64,000 bases of DNA from PFL42 sp964492235. GTDB lineage: Bacteria; Chloroflexota; Anaerolineae; Anaerolineales; E44-bin32. The stretch is from positions 11,803 to 75,802 of the forward strand of contig CAZBJQ010000001.1 in NCBI GenBank assembly GCA_964492235.1, written 5' to 3'. Shown in pieces: positions 1 to 7,129 of this stretch. Under the pieces are notes generated by a model. The model made no database searches. It was not told where the DNA came from and worked only from the letters and a program-made list of their open reading frames with translations. Every line of letters begins with the position of its first letter. The first letter of the stretch is position 1. Both the position numbers and the translations under genes were made by a program.

Positions 1-264
1 GTTCCCGGCCTCATCGACCATGCCGGTGTGGCAGCCGGCACAGGCTCCAGAGGCGGAAAACAACTTGCCTTGATCGGTCGGCAGCGGCTCCCCTTGGGGG
101 GCCTGCGCCTGGACGGTTGGGGTAACGACCGCCGTGGCCGTCGGTGGAGGGGTGGAGGTTGGACGGGCCAGGGTCGGGGCCAAGGTCGCCGTCGCCGTAG
201 GCGCTCCTCCGCAGGCAACCAGGACCAGAGCCAGGCCGATCAGAACCGAGAGATATCGAGTCAC
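1..264 (-). CDS. Cytochrome c-type lipoprotein, N-terminal part (truncated by window edge)
   Basis: Only the first 88 codons are in the window; the 3' end runs off the left edge. A GTG start at 262-264 follows a GGAG ribosome site. The product begins with a short hydrophobic segment ending in a lipobox, LVAC, with Cys18 as the predicted lipid-modified residue. A Thr/Pro-rich linker follows (about residues 21-60), then a CAGCH haem-binding motif at residues 75-79. This suggests a membrane-anchored extracytoplasmic c-type cytochrome. The axial Met and the rest of the fold are not visible, so the electron-transfer partner is unknown. Confidence 0.75.
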   Translation of the reverse strand, partial: MTRYLSVLIGLALVLVACGGAPTATATLAPTLARPTSTPPPTATAVVTPTVQAQAPQGEPLPTDQGKLFSASGACAGCHTGMVDEAGN

Positions 265-417
265 GGGATCCACTCCAGGAGATCGCTTCGATCAGGAGCG
301 CGAAGAAGGGTGCCAGTCTTCCTCGGGGTCTTTCTCATGAGCGATGGTTGGGGATCCGCTCCTGCCATCCCCCCAAAGAGCTGCCTCGCCCGAGAGGATA
401 GCGTCCTCGGCACCCTC

Positions 418-544
418 CCAGCAGGTTGATGAAATCTGCCTCTCTCAGAGAAGGGAACCGCATAAGTGGTAGTTGGGGCGAAGCCCCTCCCACCACATAT
501 GCGATTTGCCCTCAGGCGGGATGGCTTCTTCATCAGGGTCCTAG
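418..544. repeat. 127-bp palindromic element, copy 1
   Basis: Imperfect inverted repeat with a 109-bp core (427-535) beginning TGATGAA and ending TTCATCA. Nine-base flanks end in CCAG on the left and CTAG on the right. The right CTAG contains the TAG stop codon of the aminopeptidase gene read on the minus strand. The centre pairs GGGGC with GCCCC. Four relatives lie elsewhere in the window. Confidence 0.85.
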
Positions 545-1668
545 ATCACGAACTTGCCGTTCCGGTACACGGTTTCCCCATCGATGATCACTTCGCAGTC
601 CTTGCGCATATCGCAAATCATGTCCCAGTGGATGGCGCTCTGGTTGGTGTTGCCTGTGTCCGGATAGCCGGCGCCGAGGGCGAGGTGCATCGTGCCGCCG
701 ATCTTCTCGTCGAACAGGATGTTCTTGATGTGGCGGTCGATACCGAAATTCAGGCCGAAGGCGAACTCGCCCAGGTATCTGGCACCGGCATCGGTGTCGA
801 GCATCCGCAGCAAGAACGCCTCGTTCTTCTCGGCCGTCGCCTTGACGACCTTGCCGTCCTTGAAATGCAGCTGCACCGCCTCGACCTCATTCCCCTTATA
901 GACCGCCGGAAAGGAGAATCGGACCCAGCCGTTGGCTGAGGTCTCCACCGGACCGGTGAACACCTCGCCGTCAGGCATGTTGTGCTCCCCGGAGGCATTG
1001 ATGAAGACACGGTCCTTGATCGAGAGCGTCAGATCCATGTTCACGCCGCGCACGGCAACCCGGTCATGCCCGTTCAGCGCAGCAGCAATCCGCTTCTGGT
1101 CAGCCTGGACCTGCCTCCAGTACGCCATCGGGTCGCCTTCACTGCCGTCAACATGGCAGGCACGGTAGACGAAATCCTCGAAATCCTCCAGGCTCATTTC
1201 GGCATCCTGGGCGTAGGCATGGGTGGGGAAGAGAGTGGTCATCCAGCGCAGCTCTCCGGCAGCGCCGCGGCGCATCTGAGTCTGCTGGATCCCGCCCAGC
1301 GCTTTGAGTCGCCGCGACAGCTTGGCGCCATCGGCGCCGGTCAAGGCCTTTGTGTTGGACTGGGAGTAGACACGGACACGAGACTCGAAGTTCTGGTAGG
1401 CGTGCTCATAGAACGTCGCCGGGTAGTCCAGCTGGCTATCGCTGGCGTGCGCCAGGAAGTCCTCGTCGAAACCCGTGCGCGTGTCCATGCCCGAGAAATT
1501 CAACAGGAGATGCGGATGTCCCCCGGCCTTCAGCACTTCCAAGAACAGCGCCCGGAAGAACGGTTCGGCCGGCGTTTCGCCGTAGAGCAGGACTCTATCC
1601 CCCTCCCGGATGCGGGTGGAGTACTCGATGATCAGCCGGGCCAGTTGCGCGGTGCGTGGATCCAACAT
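541..1668 (-). CDS. Aminopeptidase, M29 family
   Basis: A 375-residue metallo-aminopeptidase of the M29 (AmpS/PepS/AmpT) family, expected to remove N-terminal residues from peptides in the cytoplasm. No signal peptide is seen. Candidate ligands of the dinuclear metal site fit the family pattern: Glu235 in MPDGEVFTGP, Glu301 in GEFAFG, Glu321, His328 in GTMHLALG, and His347 and Asp349 in IHWDM. Length is close to the family norm. The ATG start has an AGGAG site just upstream, and an extended -10 promoter lies 47 bases further out. The gene is single, and its TAG stop is part of the border of palindromic element copy 1. Substrate preference cannot be read from sequence. Confidence 0.92.
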   Translation of the reverse strand: MLDPRTAQLARLIIEYSTRIREGDRVLLYGETPAEPFFRALFLEVLKAGGHPHLLLNFSGMDTRTGFDEDFLAHASDSQLDYPATFYEHAYQNFESRVRVYSQSNTKALTGADGAKLSRRLKALGGIQQTQMRRGAAGELRWMTTLFPTHAYAQDAEMSLEDFEDFVYRACHVDGSEGDPMAYWRQVQADQKRIAAALNGHDRVAVRGVNMDLTLSIKDRVFINASGEHNMPDGEVFTGPVETSANGWVRFSFPAVYKGNEVEAVQLHFKDGKVVKATAEKNEAFLLRMLDTDAGARYLGEFAFGLNFGIDRHIKNILFDEKIGGTMHLALGAGYPDTGNTNQSAIHWDMICDMRKDCEVIIDGETVYRNGKFVI

Positions 1669-1715
1669 CGGGACTCCTGAGTGAATGCAGGCTGCCTTCC
1701 GTGCCGGGGAAGGCG

Positions 1716-1721
1716 ATTATA
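1716..1721 (-). promoter_or_regulatory. Extended -10 promoter for the M29 aminopeptidase
   Basis: On the minus strand the sequence TGATATAAT gives a perfect -10 hexamer with the TGn extension, 47 bases before the ATG. No good -35 is visible at 16-18 bases. The same TGATATAAT string recurs before the LCP gene at 21924. Confidence 0.5.
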
Positions 1722-1782
1722 TCACCCCGAGTTGGCCGGAGCCGACAGCGTCCGCCGTGTGAGCCTCGCGATCCAAAGAGGA

Positions 1783-2289
1783 TCAGCCGACCGCATCCGT
1801 ACTGGCATCGAGCCACTCCGCTCCGGTGATGCGCATGAAGTCGTCTCGGCGCAGCCGCAAGTTGATACCTCGCCGGCCGGCGCTGACGATGATCTCATCC
1901 TGCAGCATGGCAGCCCGGTCGAGGTAGACGCGGAACCCCTTGCCCAGCAGCCCCAGCGCGGAGATGCCGCCCACCTTCAGGCCGGTCATGCGCTCGGCGT
2001 CGTCCTGGCGGGCCATGGCCACGCGTTTGACGCCGAGGCCGGCGGCTGTCTTCTTCAGGTCGAGCGCGCGATCACCGGCCACCAGCACCAGGACATGGGT
2101 CGGACGACGGTTGTTGGCGAGGTCGGGGACCTGGACCACGAGTGTCTTGTAGACCTGCTCGGCCGGAGTCCCAGCATGGGCCGCCACGCCCAGCGCATCA
2201 TGGATGGATTCGGGGAAGTAGATGGGGTCGTAGGGAATCGCCTCTCGCTCGAGGGCGCGCATCCCCAGGGTCTTCTCCGGGTGCGTCAC
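1783..2289 (-). CDS. ybaK: YbaK/EbsC-type aminoacyl-tRNA deacylase
   Basis: A 168-residue single-domain YbaK family protein. Family members hydrolyse mischarged tRNA, classically Cys-tRNA(Pro), in trans to prolyl-tRNA synthetase. Lys48 in VYKTLVV matches the conserved functional lysine, and GGISALGLLGK (107-117) matches the conserved glycine-rich loop. Length is normal (about 155-170). It lies between the aminopeptidase and the FAD oxidoreductase on the same strand, with gaps of 114 and 51 bases, so weak co-transcription is possible. Close relatives include ProX and other trans-editing proteins, so the exact tRNA substrate is uncertain. Confidence 0.88.
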   Translation of the reverse strand: MTHPEKTLGMRALEREAIPYDPIYFPESIHDALGVAAHAGTPAEQVYKTLVVQVPDLANNRRPTHVLVLVAGDRALDLKKTAAGLGVKRVAMARQDDAERMTGLKVGGISALGLLGKGFRVYLDRAAMLQDEIIVSAGRRGINLRLRRDDFMRITGAEWLDASTDAVG

Positions 2290-2340
2290 GCTCGCCTCCC
2301 ACCAGATGCCCAGTGCACGCCAGGATCGCCGGCGGCGCCC

Positions 2341-3708
2341 TCAGGCCCCCGGGCGGAACCGCAGTATTCGTTGCACGGTCTCGCGCGCGATCTCGACGGC
2401 GAAGTTCGTGCCTCGGTCCCAGGGATACACCTGACTCATACTGGCAAACCACAGTCCGGGAATCGGTGTCTGGTTCGAAGGGATATACCGCGAATGGTGC
2501 AGGCCAGGAACGGGCTGGGCATACGGGGTGCGGAATAGCCAGGAGTCCCGGACCCACGAGTCTTCGAAGCGCGGGTTGAAGCGCTTCAGCGAGGGCAGGA
2601 AGCGCGCCACGAGATCGTCCTGGCTGAGGGAGAAGTACTCGTGGTCCGGATCGAGGTAGTCCCCACAGTAGACGACATGGTCACCGCCAAAGAATTCAGG
2701 GGAGACGAAGTTGGTGTGCTCAACCAGCGCCAGGAAAGGAAAGCCGGCTGCCTTCGGCAGGTTGTGCCAGTAGAAGCCCTGTTCTGAGAGCTGCTGCCGT
2801 AGGGCCAGCACCAGCGAGACCGAGCCCATCGAACGCAAGCCCAGCAGACCCTTGAGGTATTCCTCAGGCAGCGAGGGGACCAGGCGGGCCAGCAGGCTCG
2901 GCGATGACGTCACCAGGCACTGGTCAAACTCCTCGACTGCCTCGTGGAAGTGCAGACTGAGCCCGCCCCCCTCCCTTGACTCAATCCGCTGGACCGGCGT
3001 GCGCAGCCGCAGCCGGGCGCCGCGGGCTTCCATCTTTTCCGCCAGAATGTCAAGGAAAGCCTGGAAGCCACCTTCAAACGTTCCCAGGCGCGGCGTTCGT
3101 GCCTTGACCCGCGCCCAGAACCAGGCCATGTTCACTTCCTTGTAGTGAGGCCCGAACTTCCCGACCAGCAGCGGCTCCCAAAGAACCTGGTACCCATGCG
3201 CCCCGCTTCGCCTTTCCAGCCACTCGTGCGCCCTGTAGGCCTCGAGCGGCCTCCAGTTGCCCGTCCCGGTCAGGTATAGCCCCATCCACCCGTAGCGCAG
3301 TGTGTCTTGCAGGGACAGCGCCGGGAAGCGCAGCGCGTGCAGTCCGCGGGCGATCAAGCCGGCGCCGGGAAGCCGGTCGAGGAACCGCGGTCCGGGAAGG
3401 GCGGCGGTGATCGGGCCATCCAGGACGTAGAACCGGCCCTGATGATAGGCGGCGGTCATTGGCCAGGGAAACATGACTCTGTGGCGAACACCGAGTTCAT
3501 CCGCCAGCTGAAGAACCGCCCGGTCGCTGGCGAACCAATGGTGATAGTACTGCTCCAACGACCAGTCCCAGCGCGGCAACTTGAAGCCGGCGGCAAGCCC
3601 GCCCACCTGGTCCGCCGCCTCGAACACGGTGACCTCGGCTCCGGCACCGGCCAGGTCGAACCCGGCCGTCAGCCCGCCCGCGCCCGCCCCGATGACCGCG
3701 ATCCTCAT
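2341..3708 (-). CDS. NAD(P)/FAD-dependent oxidoreductase (protoporphyrinogen oxidase/amine oxidase-like)
   Basis: A 455-residue flavoprotein. An N-terminal Rossmann motif, IGAGAGGLTAG (about 6-16), binds the FAD dinucleotide, followed by the VFEAADQVGG segment typical of the amine oxidase/phytoene desaturase superfamily. The C-terminal region with DRGTNFAVEIA looks like the second FAD-contact segment of this superfamily. The ATG overlaps the stop of the upstream flippase-like gene by four bases (ATGA), so the two are probably translationally coupled. That coupling suggests a role in lipid, isoprenoid or polysaccharide metabolism at the membrane, but the substrate is not identifiable. A protoporphyrinogen oxidase role is possible but unsupported by neighbours. 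Confidence 0.8.
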   Translation of the reverse strand: MRIAVIGAGAGGLTAGFDLAGAGAEVTVFEAADQVGGLAAGFKLPRWDWSLEQYYHHWFASDRAVLQLADELGVRHRVMFPWPMTAAYHQGRFYVLDGPITAALPGPRFLDRLPGAGLIARGLHALRFPALSLQDTLRYGWMGLYLTGTGNWRPLEAYRAHEWLERRSGAHGYQVLWEPLLVGKFGPHYKEVNMAWFWARVKARTPRLGTFEGGFQAFLDILAEKMEARGARLRLRTPVQRIESREGGGLSLHFHEAVEEFDQCLVTSSPSLLARLVPSLPEEYLKGLLGLRSMGSVSLVLALRQQLSEQGFYWHNLPKAAGFPFLALVEHTNFVSPEFFGGDHVVYCGDYLDPDHEYFSLSQDDLVARFLPSLKRFNPRFEDSWVRDSWLFRTPYAQPVPGLHHSRYIPSNQTPIPGLWFASMSQVYPWDRGTNFAVEIARETVQRILRFRPGA

Positions 3709-4715
3709 TCCGTCCGCTCCTGGGCCATTTCCGCCTGCACCTTGCGCAGGCTCAGGCTGTAGCGGGCCATGTAGTACAGGCCGAGCAGCGTGACCGGCAG
3801 CCAGAGCGCTGCGTGCAGAACAAGCGTGTAGCCGACGGCCGTGTTGGCGGCGACACCATAGGCCTGCAACACGGCGATCCCCGGCGCGTCAAAAGTGCCG
3901 AGGTACCCGGGTGCCGAGGGGATGGTCGTGGCCAGGTTGACCACGCCGTTCATCAGCATCAAGGCGAAGAAGCTCAGCCGGAAATCGAAGGCATGCATGA
4001 CGAACCAGTACTTGCCCGTTTCGAGCAGCCAAATCACAACCGACGTCAGCAACACCATCAAGACGTCGACCGGCGAGCGCATGAACGCCAGTCCCTGCAG
4101 GAAGCGCCCGAAGAAGCCGTTGACTTTACTGGCCGTGGCCTGCGGCAGCACACGGGTCAGGCCTGCCACCACACGCATCGTCAGCAAAGGCAGGAACGCC
4201 ATCAGGAAGAAGACCAGGGTCACCAGAAGGAAGACGGCGGCACCGACCAGGGCGACAGATCGGATGCTCCCGACGATACCGGAGGAGGCGGTCAGGCCGC
4301 CCAGTTCGGATAGATTGAGGAAGACAAACCCAAGCATCACCAGGCCATCGAAGGCACGCTCAATCAGGATCGTGGCCAGCGACACCGAAATCGGGATGGC
4401 CTCCATCCGCCTCAGCAGATAGGCACGCAGCAGTTCTCCGGCGCGCACGGGGTAGATGTTGTTGCCCATGTAGCCGATGGTCGTGATCGGGAACAGCCGC
4501 AAGGTCGGCACGGGCTTGACCGGCCGCAGCAGGTAGTGCCAGCGCCAGGTGCGCACGAATAGTCCGACGAAGTAGATGGCGATCCCCGGCACGAGCCAGG
4601 CGTAATCTGCCCTTCGCAAAGCCAGGATCACCAGGTTGAGCTGCAGGCCCCGGAGCGCCAGATAGAGCAGCAGGCCACTGAGGGCGAAGCCCAACCAGAT
4701 GCGCCAATTCTTCAA
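3705..4715 (-). CDS. Flippase-like integral membrane protein (lysylphosphatidylglycerol synthase TM-region family)
   Basis: A 336-residue polytopic membrane protein resembling the transmembrane half of lysylphosphatidylglycerol synthase (UPF0104). It has repeated hydrophobic helices, a WRWHYLLRP stretch after the second helix and a YPVRAGELLRAYLL segment typical of the family. Stand-alone members often sit near glycosyltransferases and are suspected lipid transporters. I chose a TTG start at 4713-4715 because GGGAGG lies five bases upstream and the product then begins directly before the first helix. A longer frame reaches 4874, but its extra 53 residues are Pro/Gly-rich and look non-coding. 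Its stop overlaps the start of the FAD oxidoreductase gene. Confidence 0.8.
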   Translation of the reverse strand: MKNWRIWLGFALSGLLLYLALRGLQLNLVILALRRADYAWLVPGIAIYFVGLFVRTWRWHYLLRPVKPVPTLRLFPITTIGYMGNNIYPVRAGELLRAYLLRRMEAIPISVSLATILIERAFDGLVMLGFVFLNLSELGGLTASSGIVGSIRSVALVGAAVFLLVTLVFFLMAFLPLLTMRVVAGLTRVLPQATASKVNGFFGRFLQGLAFMRSPVDVLMVLLTSVVIWLLETGKYWFVMHAFDFRLSFFALMLMNGVVNLATTIPSAPGYLGTFDAPGIAVLQAYGVAANTAVGYTLVLHAALWLPVTLLGLYYMARYSLSLRKVQAEMAQERTE

Positions 4716-4887
4716 CCGGCCTCCCGCGAGCGGCCTACCAGAGCCTTGAAAGAGCCGCCTGCCCTGTGGAGGCAGCCGAGGATGTGGCGGGTGGAAGGGT
4801 ATGGCCTCCACCACACCTTGGGCAGCCTCTAACGAAGGGTGGCCTTTCCGTCTCTCCCCTGGGGGTGGCGGCATTCTACCATGCGGT

Positions 4888-4925
4888 TAAAGCACGGCCG
4901 GGCACCTGCGTGCCAGGTGCCCGGC
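4888..4925 (-). terminator. Hairpin downstream of the SWIM gene
   Basis: A perfect 12-bp stem (4897-4908 with 4914-4925) and a five-base loop, 24 bases after the SWIM zinc-finger gene stop. On the minus strand only a short GCTTTAAC tract follows, so it is a weak candidate intrinsic terminator. Confidence 0.45.
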
Positions 4926-4948
4926 GCAGCGCGTAGCAGACCGAATCG

Positions 4949-5194
4949 TCAGGCGGCTTCGGCAGGGACTGGGATCATGCGCTCCAGGATGCGTTCCAGC
5001 GCCATACTGTGACTGCACACGCCGCGGCGGGCGAAAAAGTCGCAATCGCACTTCCAGCTTCCGTTGTCATAGATCACCGAGTGGGGGTTGTTGTCGCCAT
5101 CGAAGGTCGCCTTGAAGGCCTCGAACCGGATACGCTCGCGCTCCTCGGCATAGCGCTTAGCTTTTTCGATCTTGCCAATCATCCCGTAGTCCAT
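4949..5194 (-). CDS. Small SWIM zinc-finger protein
   Basis: An 81-residue protein whose C-terminal half carries a SWIM-type zinc-binding pattern: Cys49-x-Cys51, eight residues, Cys60-x-His62 (CDCDFFARRGVCSH). SWIM domains bind nucleic acid or protein partners and usually occur inside larger ATPases or transposases; here the domain is almost alone behind a charged helix (residues 7-31). I place the start at ATG 5192-5194, directly after GGAGAAGGAG; an in-frame upstream extension to 5236 overlaps the leader hairpin and is unlikely. The gene has its own strong promoter and a leader with an intrinsic terminator. Function is unknown. Confidence 0.75.
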   Translation of the reverse strand: MDYGMIGKIEKAKRYAEERERIRFEAFKATFDGDNNPHSVIYDNGSWKCDCDFFARRGVCSHSMALERILERMIPVPAEAA

Positions 5195-5223
5195 TTCGAC
5201 TCCTTCTCCCCTATCGGTCTGGA

Positions 5224-5259
5224 AACAAAAAGGCACGCGGGCTTTGGCCCACGTGCCTT
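5224..5259 (-). terminator. Intrinsic terminator in the SWIM gene leader
   Basis: Minus strand: a 13-bp GC-rich stem starting AAGGCACG and ending CGTGCCTT, a CAAA loop, then TTTTTG. It lies between the promoter at 5329-5357 and the SWIM start at 5194. It would therefore stop SWIM transcripts unless read-through or anti-termination occurs. It also follows moaA and may simply end that transcript. Confidence 0.8.
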
Positions 5260-5328
5260 CAGGTGGCGTGCTTCAATTGTCGTGCGGCTCCGCTCACAGC
5301 GGCAAGCCCTCCTGCTTCTAGTGCAGGC

Positions 5329-5357
5329 AGTATAGGCGCAAACCGCATGCCTGTCAA
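5329..5357 (-). promoter_or_regulatory. Consensus sigma-70-type promoter for the SWIM gene
   Basis: Minus strand: TTGACA (5352-5357), a spacer of exactly 17 bases, then TATACT (5329-5334). This is the best promoter match in the window. Predicted transcription begins near 5321, giving a leader of about 125 bases that contains a CCGCT/AGCGG hairpin and the terminator at 5224-5259. Confidence 0.75.
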
Positions 5358-5392
5358 CGTACGATTGCCCGACGCTTCCCCTTCGGCGCCAC

Positions 5393-6397
5393 CTAACCGC
5401 CGATGTACGACATCTCGATCCGAGGCAGGCCGGCGGTCTCCGCCGACCGGATCTCGGAATAGCGGTCCGTCCGGCCGGACCAGATCGTCCGGATGTGCTC
5501 CGCCAGTTCACCGTCACTGGCGCCCTGGCGCAGCGGGGCGCGCAGGTCGTGCCCGCGGGCGGCGAACAGACAGGTGAACAGCTGTCCTTCGGCGGACAGC
5601 CGAGCCCGGGTGCAGTTGCGGCAGAACGCTTGCGTCACCGAGGCAATCACCCCGATCTCCCCCTGCCCATCGCGGTAGCGCCAGCGCCGGGCGACTTCAC
5701 CCTGGTAGTTCGAGTCCATCGGCTCCAGGCGATGGTAAGCACTGATGCGGCGGACGATCTCGGCCGCCGGGACGACATCGTCCAGCCGCCAGCCGTTGGA
5801 CTGGCCAACGTCCATGTACTCGATGAAACGCAGGATGTGACCGCTGCCCCGAAACCGTTCGGCCATGGGCAGAATGCTGTCCTCATTGACTGCCCGCTTG
5901 ACGACCATGTTGACCTTAATCGGCGCCAGCCCCGCCCGAGCGGCCGCCTCGATCCCCTCAAGGACCCTGGCCACCGGGAACTCGACATCGTTCATGGCGG
6001 CAAACACGCTGTCATCCAACGAGTCCAGGCTGACAGTCAACCGCTGCAATCCCGCCCGGCGCAGCAGGGCGGCCTTCTTCGGCAACAGGGAGCCATTGGT
6101 TGTCATCGTCAGGTCCAGGCCGTGGATCTGGGCCAGCATCGCCACCAGGTGCTCGATGTCACGCCGTACCAACGGCTCGCCACCGGTCAGCCGGATCTTG
6201 GCCACCCCCAGACCGGTGAACACGCGGGACAAGCGAGTGATCTCCTCGAAGGTCAGCAGCTCGGATCGGTCAAGGAACTGGTAGTCGCGCCCGAACGTCT
6301 CGCGCGGCATGCAGTAAACGCAGCGGAAGTTGCAGCGATCGGTGACTGAGATGCGCAGGTCGCGCAGCGGGCGGGCGAGTTGATCAGTGACAGCCAT
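5393..6397 (-). CDS. moaA: GTP 3',8-cyclase (molybdenum cofactor biosynthesis protein A)
   Basis: A 334-residue radical-SAM enzyme catalysing the first step of molybdopterin synthesis, conversion of GTP to 3',8-cyclo-dihydro-GTP. The N-terminal cluster motif CNFRCVYC supplies Cys22, Cys26 and Cys29. The second cluster, near the C-terminus, uses Cys259, Cys262 and Cys276. LTGGEP (70-75) is the SAM-contact motif. The protein ends in Gly-Gly, the conserved catalytic tail of MoaA. Full length. No other moa genes are adjacent, so the rest of the pathway must lie elsewhere. Confidence 0.97.
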   Translation of the reverse strand: MAVTDQLARPLRDLRISVTDRCNFRCVYCMPRETFGRDYQFLDRSELLTFEEITRLSRVFTGLGVAKIRLTGGEPLVRRDIEHLVAMLAQIHGLDLTMTTNGSLLPKKAALLRRAGLQRLTVSLDSLDDSVFAAMNDVEFPVARVLEGIEAAARAGLAPIKVNMVVKRAVNEDSILPMAERFRGSGHILRFIEYMDVGQSNGWRLDDVVPAAEIVRRISAYHRLEPMDSNYQGEVARRWRYRDGQGEIGVIASVTQAFCRNCTRARLSAEGQLFTCLFAARGHDLRAPLRQGASDGELAEHIRTIWSGRTDRYSEIRSAETAGLPRIEMSYIGG

Positions 6398-6461
6398 GCC
6401 ATGCCTTCAGATGGATTCTAACACTCCGCCTCCCCCTGCCGACGACGACCCGCTCCGGCGG

Positions 6462-6467
6462 TATAAT
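6462..6467 (+). promoter_or_regulatory. -10 element before the YkvA-like gene
   Basis: A perfect TATAAT lies 18 bases before the chosen ATG at 6486. GAGGGA follows between it and the start. No convincing -35 is seen. Confidence 0.45.
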
Positions 6468-6485
6468 GCCGGGCGAGGGAACCTG

Positions 6486-6839
6486 ATGACGGACAAGAAC
6501 CTGAAGCAGCTGCCGCCGCGCCGGGATGCCGGGTTCTTTGAGAACCTCACGTCGCGCGTCAAGCTGATCGGCCGCCTGCTGGCCGACCGCCGCGTCAACC
6601 CGCTGCTCAAGCTGCTGCCGGTCGGTTCTCTGCTGTATCTGTTCATCCCCGACCTGGCGCCGGGCCCGCTCGATGACGGCCTGATCATCTGGCTTGGGAT
6701 GTACCTGTTCGTCGAACTCTGTCCCCAGGACGTTGTTCAGGAACACACACGGGCCCTGGACTCGGTGATCGATGCCGAGTGGCGCGAGGTCGAATCGCCC
6801 GACGACCCCGAGGACAAGCCGCCGGACCTGCTTCCCTAG
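6486..6839 (+). CDS. YkvA-like (DUF1232-related) small membrane protein
   Basis: A 117-residue protein. A basic N-terminus with DRRVNPLLKLLPVGSLLYL (about residues 34-52) leads into a hydrophobic hairpin with FIPDLAPGPLDDGLI, resembling the DUF1232/YkvA pattern of a helix, a P-D-x-x-P loop and a second helix. The C-terminus is acidic and Pro-rich. I start at ATG 6486, which has GAGGGA four bases upstream and a TATAAT further out; the open frame extends further upstream without a ribosome site. It is transcribed away from moaA. DUF1232 proteins have no settled biochemical role. Confidence 0.65.
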   Translation: MTDKNLKQLPPRRDAGFFENLTSRVKLIGRLLADRRVNPLLKLLPVGSLLYLFIPDLAPGPLDDGLIIWLGMYLFVELCPQDVVQEHTRALDSVIDAEWREVESPDDPEDKPPDLLP

Positions 6840-7002
6840 CCTCCGCGCACAGCAAGGCCCCGGTCGGCGGGCCGGCCAACCTTCCCTCTTTGGATGGGCC
6901 TACTGTGAATGAGGCTGCCCCGAACGCAGCCCAAACCCCACGTATCGCGTTTGACTCTTGCTGCCGCGGGCTCTCAGGACAGGCCTTGTGTCGATCCGTA
7001 CC

Positions 7003-7129
7003 CTAGAAGGCTGATGAGAAAGGCCATGCGTCATGAGAGAAACTGGCGCGTGCGGTGGTCGGGACTTCGCCCCAACCACCATGCATGTGGTTCTCTTCTA
7101 TTAGACAAGCGTTCTCAACAACCTGCTAC
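7003..7129. repeat. 127-bp palindromic element, copy 2
   Basis: Core 7012-7120, starting TGATGAG and ending with the reverse complement of TGTTGAG. The left border is CTAG (7003-7006) and the right border is CTAC (7126-7129). The right end overlaps the end of rimO: the last Cys codon and the TGA stop (7115-7120) lie inside the terminal repeat. Confidence 0.8.

Noticed and set aside
418..544. Copies of the 127-bp palindrome as small protein genes
   Set aside because: The peptides are similar in all copies, but there is no consistent start with a ribosome site and the palindrome explains the conservation; kept as a repeat.
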